Assembly: GCA_963677445.2 (NCBI GenBank)
Contig: CAXXGF010000080.1
Coordinates: forward strand, 70,891-134,890
DNA length: 64,000 bases
DNA from: G963677445 sp963677445
GTDB taxonomy: Bacteria; Bacteroidota; Ignavibacteria; Ignavibacteriales; Melioribacteraceae
Direction: 5' to 3'
A program made the position numbers and the translations under genes. Positions 59,653 to 64,000 of this stretch are shown piece by piece (position 1 is the first letter of the stretch; each line of letters begins with the position of its first letter). Under the pieces are notes generated by a model, which saw nothing but the letters and a program-made list of their open reading frames with translations, did no database searches and was not told the origin of the DNA.

Positions 59653-60609
59653 TCAGAAAAGTTCATCTTCTATTGTTTCAAGCATGCCCAGATAACTTTC
59701 ATATCTTTCTACCGAAATATCACCATCTTCCACTGCCTCCGCAATACGGCATCCCGGTTCATGATTATGAGTGCACGTATTAAACCTGCAATCGTGCATA
59801 TAGGGAATAAACTCTCTGAAATAATGACAGAGGTCTTCTTCGGTCAGGCCATATGGATCGATTTCCCGGATGCCGGGAGTATCAACAATAAATTTATTAT
59901 CGCCGACATCGGAAAGCACACTCGTCACTGTGGTATGTTTTCCTTTACTGCTGTAACTACTGATCTCGGCAGTTTTAAAATTAAGACCGGGGAAAAGAAT
60001 ATTCAGCAAAGATGATTTACCAACACCCGAGGGTCCCCAAAACAAGTTTGTCCCTTCTGTAATCAGAGAAGTTAAATCATCCAGCCCTGTATTTGATACA
60101 ATGCTTGTTGTAAAAATTCTATATCCCGCCTCCTGATAAACTCCTTTCCAGTATCTTACAAAATCATCATCCCGTTCAACCAGGTCTTCTTTATTCATGA
60201 TAATCACTGTCTCTATTCCGCTGCTTTCACCGGCGACAAGAATTCGGTCGACAATTCTGTTATTAAAACCCGGATCGAGAATACTTGTTATAATAAATAA
60301 TCTGTCGATATTGGCCGCGATAACCTGTTCGAGCCGCTCACCCCTCCTTCCCGAACCTTTAATTTTGGGAAATTTCCTGGAGAGTTGATTTTTCCTCTCT
60401 TCAATTGAGGTAATTACTCCCGATCCGTCACCATTATCATCAAATTCCACATAATCACCTACCGTAACAATATCAAGATTATTCAGTTTTCCCCTTCTAA
60501 GACTGTATTCCTTTTTTAATCTCCCCGGAAGAGAACAGCGAAAAAGTTTTCCCGAATTTTCCCCGACATAATAATTTATACTTTCAATTTTCCTTACTCT
60601 TCCTTTTAT
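59653..60609 (-). CDS. rsgA: ribosome small-subunit-dependent GTPase A, probable ATA start
   Basis: A circularly permuted GTPase that helps mature the 30S subunit. The OB fold reads YYVGENSGKLFRCSLPGRLKKEY, then VGDYVEF. G-motifs appear in permuted order: NKED (G4), GPSGVGKSSLLN (G1) and DTPGIRE (G3). The zinc site is HDCRFNTCTHNHEPGC. The first usable ATG/GTG/TTG in frame is GTG at 60450, which would delete most of the OB fold. Coding continues upstream to ATA at 60609, reading (M)KGRVRKIESINYYVG as in homologues, with GGAGG exactly five bases ahead. That gives a normal 318 residues. A sequencing error (ATG read as ATA) is the alternative. Confidence 0.85.
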   Translation of the reverse strand: MKGRVRKIESINYYVGENSGKLFRCSLPGRLKKEYSLRRGKLNNLDIVTVGDYVEFDDNGDGSGVITSIEERKNQLSRKFPKIKGSGRRGERLEQVIAANIDRLFIITSILDPGFNNRIVDRILVAGESSGIETVIIMNKEDLVERDDDFVRYWKGVYQEAGYRIFTTSIVSNTGLDDLTSLITEGTNLFWGPSGVGKSSLLNILFPGLNFKTAEISSYSSKGKHTTVTSVLSDVGDNKFIVDTPGIREIDPYGLTEEDLCHYFREFIPYMHDCRFNTCTHNHEPGCRIAEAVEDGDISVERYESYLGMLETIEDELF

Positions 60610-60614
60610 GGAAT

Positions 60615-60619
60615 CCTCC
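60615..60619 (-). promoter_or_regulatory. strong ribosome binding site placing the rsgA start at ATA
   Basis: GGAGG on the minus strand, five bases before ATA at 60609. It is the only good ribosome site upstream of the rsgA OB fold and lies about 20 bases after the terminator of the upstream gene. Confidence 0.7.
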
Positions 60620-60637
60620 GGTTGAATATTTAAAATA

Positions 60638-60668
60638 AAAAAGCATCTTTTAATATAAGATGCTTTTT
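60638..60668 (-). terminator. Rho-independent terminator of the FadL-like gene
   Basis: GCATCTT/AAGATGC (60643-60649 with 60657-60663), flanked by A and T tracts so that it can work on either strand. It separates the gene ending at 60696 from rsgA. Confidence 0.85.
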
Positions 60669-60695
60669 GATATTAGGCAATTTTTTAGAAGAGGT

Positions 60696-62132
60696 TCAAA
60701 AACGGGATGAGAATGAAACGAACAGCCTGTCGTTTTTGATATCATAATAATTACGTGAAAGGCCAATGCCATAATTATCATTATAATCTTTCCAGAATCC
60801 ATGGGAATATCCGACATCGATCGATACATTTTCATTCAGCACTATCCCCAGGCCGCCGGTTAAATATTTGCGGTTATAATCTGAAGGATCATCCTTGAAG
60901 GGTGATGGCTTAAACATATAACCGGCCCTGATAAGCAGACTTGTCATAGGAATTCTGTATTCCGCCCCGACACTATAGTTAACCGCTGTCCTGAAAATAT
61001 CCTTAATTTCTTTGTTGTTATTCAGCCTCGCTTCCAAGGTCAGGCCATCTGAAAACTCCATGCTTGTATAATCAATAACATTTATATCTCCGCTTAATGT
61101 AAGGCCGAACATATCGAAAGCGGCGCCGGCGCCGAGTTCAAAGGGAGTAGTTATATCATATTCAAAATTTTCTTCATAAGCGTCAAATTCAAAACCGCTG
61201 CTTGAAGTAAAATCGCTGTAACCGTCTGTATAATATGTTTCTTTGACAGTATAAGTTGTCGGGAATTTTACAGTAACACCCAGCCTGGAAAAATTGTTTA
61301 TTTTATATAACATTCCAAATTTCATATCCCAGCCCGAGAGGTCCCATTTGATAATATCATTCATATAAAAGCGGACAAATCCCGCAGTTCTGCTGTCATC
61401 CGGATCGAGTTGAAAATCATCGCCGTAAACATCCCTGGTATCCTCTTCGTAATAATCCCTGGCGCTGTTGAACTCACCCGATTTGATATTGAGAGTAACA
61501 CCAACAAATAATCCTTTCGATACCTCCATGGCGCCGCTGAAACTCCATGAATTAAGGTTTCCTTCCTGCAGAATTTTTCCATCCTGGTTCAGGTTTCCAT
61601 TAATTGAGGTTTCATCGAGAATTGTATTAACCGGATAGCTCAGGCCAAGATAATAAGCAAGATCATCCCTGTTGGCCGCGAGGTCCTGGATCATTGAATG
61701 ATTGCCTGAATTATACCCGTTAAAACTAATAACTCTGTTAAAACTTTTTTCACGGTTGAACCCGATCGCGAAAACAAGGCTGCCTCGGTAAACAGGATAG
61801 GGGAATACAAGTCCTATTCTTCCCAGGTCGGTGCTTGCCCGGTCATCGGAGGTAGTATTGCCATGAAGTGTAACATCATTGGCAAAAGAATTATACTTCA
61901 TCATGCCGGTAAATTCCATTCTTTTCATAAGTCCCAGACCGGCGGGATTAATCATAGCGGCTGAATAATCATCGGCAACAGCAATAAAACTGTTACCCAT
62001 GCCGAGGGCCCGCGCGCCGCTGCCCAGCCCCGGTTCCGAAAGCCTGAGCGCGTCATTAAAATTTTGCGCGTTAATGCTCAGACTAAAAATAAATAAAGAG
62101 ACTACAAAAGTTAAAAAAGGAATTCTTTTCAT
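60696..62132 (-). CDS. FadL/OmpP1-type outer-membrane barrel protein
   Basis: 478 residues: signal peptide (MKRIPFLTFVVSLFIFSLSINAQ), then an N-terminal LRLSEPGLGSGARALGMGNSFIAVADDYSAAMINPAGLGLM signature shared by FadL/OmpP1 and PorV-like families, and an amphipathic strand-rich body ending FVSFSSRF with the terminal phenylalanine. FadL relatives move hydrophobic compounds across the outer membrane; the substrate here is unknown. Its ATG overlaps the upstream lipoprotein stop (ATGA), so the two are translationally coupled. Confidence 0.88.
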   Translation of the reverse strand: MKRIPFLTFVVSLFIFSLSINAQNFNDALRLSEPGLGSGARALGMGNSFIAVADDYSAAMINPAGLGLMKRMEFTGMMKYNSFANDVTLHGNTTSDDRASTDLGRIGLVFPYPVYRGSLVFAIGFNREKSFNRVISFNGYNSGNHSMIQDLAANRDDLAYYLGLSYPVNTILDETSINGNLNQDGKILQEGNLNSWSFSGAMEVSKGLFVGVTLNIKSGEFNSARDYYEEDTRDVYGDDFQLDPDDSRTAGFVRFYMNDIIKWDLSGWDMKFGMLYKINNFSRLGVTVKFPTTYTVKETYYTDGYSDFTSSSGFEFDAYEENFEYDITTPFELGAGAAFDMFGLTLSGDINVIDYTSMEFSDGLTLEARLNNNKEIKDIFRTAVNYSVGAEYRIPMTSLLIRAGYMFKPSPFKDDPSDYNRKYLTGGLGIVLNENVSIDVGYSHGFWKDYNDNYGIGLSRNYYDIKNDRLFVSFSSRF

Positions 62133-62704
62133 TTTTTTCTCCCGGATTTTCCATTTTTAGAATCATGATTGTCCCTTCTTGATCCAGAATTACTTCCACT
62201 ACGTTCTTTTCTTGCTCCGTTGTCATCACTCGTTGATGAATTCGTCCTTTCTTTGGTCACCGGCGCTGGTTTGCCGGGAGGAGGAACAGGAGGCGGCGGC
62301 GCAGGATATGGCACAGGCCCTGGCCCCGGAGGTCCCGGTTCAGGCCTTGGCCTTTCAGGCTGGTCACCCGGAACATATCCGCCCCCGTAATCTTCATAGT
62401 ATTCGTCTCCGACCGGAGGCATATAAAAATCAAAATCATACCACCAGGCGGAACTGCTATAATAACTGTCAATTAGTGAATACACATCTTCGTAATAAGC
62501 AGTATCGGCTTTAACAAGGTAACCATAGTCAATCAGTTCCCCCTGTGAATGGCATTCCCCGCAATTATCGGCAAAAAATATCTCCCCTTCACGGTAAATA
62601 ATTTCATCGTGAGCTGAAATTGCCGGATGTTCTGTCATTACATAACAGCCGCTGAAAAATGACAGAATAATAAATAAACCGATATATGTCTTAACTTTCA
62701 TCAT
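62129..62704 (-). CDS. haem-motif lipoprotein with proline-rich segment
   Basis: 191 residues: lipobox SFFSGC (Cys near 20), then a single c-type haem site CGECHS near 48-53, a Tyr/Asp-rich stretch (SLIDSYYSSSAWWYDFDFYMPP), a Pro/Gly-rich region (about 110-145) and a basic Ser/Arg/Lys tail. The region after the haem motif is too short and odd for a normal cytochrome c fold, and I see no clear axial methionine. A surface electron-transfer protein is possible; a wall-interacting lipoprotein is the alternative. It lies between two envelope genes, coupled to the barrel gene downstream. Confidence 0.75.
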   Translation of the reverse strand: MMKVKTYIGLFIILSFFSGCYVMTEHPAISAHDEIIYREGEIFFADNCGECHSQGELIDYGYLVKADTAYYEDVYSLIDSYYSSSAWWYDFDFYMPPVGDEYYEDYGGGYVPGDQPERPRPEPGPPGPGPVPYPAPPPPVPPPGKPAPVTKERTNSSTSDDNGARKERSGSNSGSRRDNHDSKNGKSGRKK

Positions 62705-62709
62705 TTTTT

Positions 62710-64000
62710 TTACCTTTTTGATCTGCCGCTGCTACTCCTTGAACCACTGCTTCTCGATCCGCTGCTTCTCGATCCGGAAGACCTTGAGGATGAAGAACTT
62801 CGCGGAGGATTATATGATCTTGAACCGGAACTGCTCCTGGGTGGATTATATGATCTTGGCGATGAACTTCTTTTTGGCGGACTATAAGATTTTGATTTTG
62901 AACGTCTGTTTGGGCTTTTATAAGATTTATAACCTTTTTTTGGCTGATAACCTTTTTTGGGTTTATAACTTTTCGATTTATTTTTCTTACTGTAACCGCG
63001 GGAAGACTTCGGTTTATAATATTTGTTCCGGCTGTCAGATTTTTTCCTGTATGATTTATTATCCGATTTATTCCGCTTATAAGATTTATATGACCTGGCT
63101 GACTTGTCATAACTTTTCGAACTCTTTTTCCGGGATGTATAGGTTTTACGTGAACTGTTTTCCGGATCGGCCACATTTCCTGATTTTTCTTTCGTAACAC
63201 CTTTTCTCGTTGAGGGTCTGCCGAGATCGCTGCTTCTTCCTCCATCGGCGACAGCAGGTTGTTTCTGTCTTGCTACCTCTTTGGTCCTTCCGACCGGATC
63301 ACTTACACGTCCTTCACGATCAGCAACCGGAGTTTTATCTCTTAGGTTGGTCCGTGTCGGTCTGCCCAGGTCATCACTGTTCCTGCCCCCTCTGATAACA
63401 TCACCGCTCCGGCTTACTGTTGATTCTCCTCTTCTGAGTACACTTCCCGAAAAACCGGTGCGTTCACCACCCGCACGGGTAATGGCGCTTCTGCCTCCGC
63501 CCGATCCGCGGCCATGATTTCTCCGCGTGCCGGCCCAGTAGTTGGTTCTGTATTTTGTTTTGGGGGCGTAATCCCAATGATTATAACTATAACCGTAATA
63601 AGGATAGTATGAACCATAGACCACATAATAGGGATTATACCAGGGGTTATACCATGGATGATGCCATGTTGTCCATGTCGGGTACCAGGGGTCCCAATAA
63701 TACCAGTCCCAGGGATCATACCAGTAAGAACCTATCGATACAGTCAGACCAGGATGATAACCCCAGTAATACTTTCTGTAGTTAGGCCTGTAATGAATAC
63801 ACTCGTAGGTGTCATAATACCCCCCGTCATAATATTCATCCTCGTAAACGACTCTTCCCTCTGAATCTTCATCATAATACCCCTCCTCATCGTAATACCC
63901 TTCCTCATAATATTGCTCATTTTCCTGGTTATCTTCATAATAACCTTCGGAATAAGCTCTTTCCTGGTTTTCCTTAACCGCAAGTTGTGTATAACACCCG
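62710..64000 (-). CDS. large Tyr/Ser/Arg-rich lipoprotein, 5' end outside the window
   Basis: About 429 codons are inside the window; the reading at the right edge starts GCYTQLAVKENQERAY, a lipobox, so only the signal peptide is missing. Then comes an acidic Tyr/Glu/Asp segment, a Trp/Tyr/Pro-rich middle (WYDPWDWYYWDPWYP, then WYNPWYNPYYVVYGSYY) and a basic low-complexity tail (about 200 residues) of Ser, Arg, Lys, Gly and Tyr with SYNPPRSSS-like repeats and a final run of SSGSR units. No domain is recognised. A wall- or matrix-binding surface protein is inferred from composition. Five bases separate it from the haem-motif lipoprotein. Confidence 0.78.
   Translation of the reverse strand, partial: GCYTQLAVKENQERAYSEGYYEDNQENEQYYEEGYYDEEGYYDEDSEGRVVYEDEYYDGGYYDTYECIHYRPNYRKYYWGYHPGLTVSIGSYWYDPWDWYYWDPWYPTWTTWHHPWYNPWYNPYYVVYGSYYPYYGYSYNHWDYAPKTKYRTNYWAGTRRNHGRGSGGGRSAITRAGGERTGFSGSVLRRGESTVSRSGDVIRGGRNSDDLGRPTRTNLRDKTPVADREGRVSDPVGRTKEVARQKQPAVADGGRSSDLGRPSTRKGVTKEKSGNVADPENSSRKTYTSRKKSSKSYDKSARSYKSYKRNKSDNKSYRKKSDSRNKYYKPKSSRGYSKKNKSKSYKPKKGYQPKKGYKSYKSPNRRSKSKSYSPPKRSSSPRSYNPPRSSSGSRSYNPPRSSSSSRSSGSRSSGSRSSGSRSSSGRSKR

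Noticed and set aside
62169..63517. Plus-strand and alternative-frame open readings opposite the Pro/Ser-rich lipoproteins
   Set aside because: Caused by GC-rich low-complexity codons; the minus-strand genes have lipoboxes and coupled starts.
1..64000. tRNA, rRNA or replication origin
   Set aside because: No cloverleaf-like or rRNA-like sequence and no DnaA-box cluster was noticed by eye; a tRNAscan/Rfam search would be decisive.

Overview
The window reads as a chromosome segment of an AT-rich, Gram-negative member of the FCB (Fibrobacteres-Chlorobi-Bacteroidetes) superphylum that has a type IX secretion system (T9SS). Evidence: C-terminal T9SS type A sorting domains with the NYPNPFNP motif, a PorV/PorQ-family barrel, gingipain-type (C25) surface proteins, a TonB-dependent receptor with a carboxypeptidase-like N-terminal domain, a TPR/DUF4292/LytM envelope operon and many lipoproteins. 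The sequence does not settle the phylum; Ignavibacteria, Calditrichota or Marinimicrobia-like lineages fit best. No rRNA, tRNA or CRISPR array was seen.

Layout. 1-210: 5' end of an ABC transporter ATPase. 211-2042: gene-free and rich in small hairpin repeats. 2043-6096: lysA, zinc-ribbon membrane protein, S9 peptidase, DUF1232 protein, terminator. 6234-15350: housekeeping genes (Nudix hydrolase, murI, glnD, a tyrosine phenol-lyase-type lyase, queF, queC, MFS transporter, Sua5/YciO protein). 15603-19120: an IS4-type element with an AbrB-like passenger gene, then an IS5/IS1182-like element. 19571-33621: four tandem minus-strand T9SS cargo genes, three of them large C25-type proteins, all three frameshifted as read. 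34050-34607: an internally deleted copy of the IS5/IS1182-like element in the same orientation, so the cargo array lies between two direct IS copies. 34794-46485: lpd, EamA transporter, endonuclease III, then a PorV-like / giant T9SS protein / TonB receptor / coiled-coil protein cluster. 46656-53108: phosphohexomutase, DUF58 protein, TPR lipoprotein, HydE-like radical SAM enzyme, small membrane protein and an epimerase fused to a helical domain. 53109-55509: hairpin-rich intergenic DNA carrying an IS110-family element. 55510-64000: cell-envelope genes (LytM factor, DUF4292, TPR lipoprotein, rsgA, FadL-like barrel, haem-motif lipoprotein, Tyr/Ser/Arg-rich lipoprotein).

How it works together. 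Much of the window serves the cell surface: T9SS cargo, a PorV-type barrel, a TonB receptor and peptidoglycan/lipoprotein factors. The cargo array is a recombination hot spot, with mosaic identity between paralogues, near-identical terminators and flanking direct IS copies. The mobile elements touch the short intergenic palindromes: the IS4-type element sits inside one, and the IS110 element sits against a truncated one. The most interesting signals are a two-hairpin RNA structure upstream of the IS110 transposase with bridge-RNA-like architecture, a family of compensated hairpin repeats, an epimerase/RsbRD-like fusion, and an rsgA gene that appears to start at ATA.
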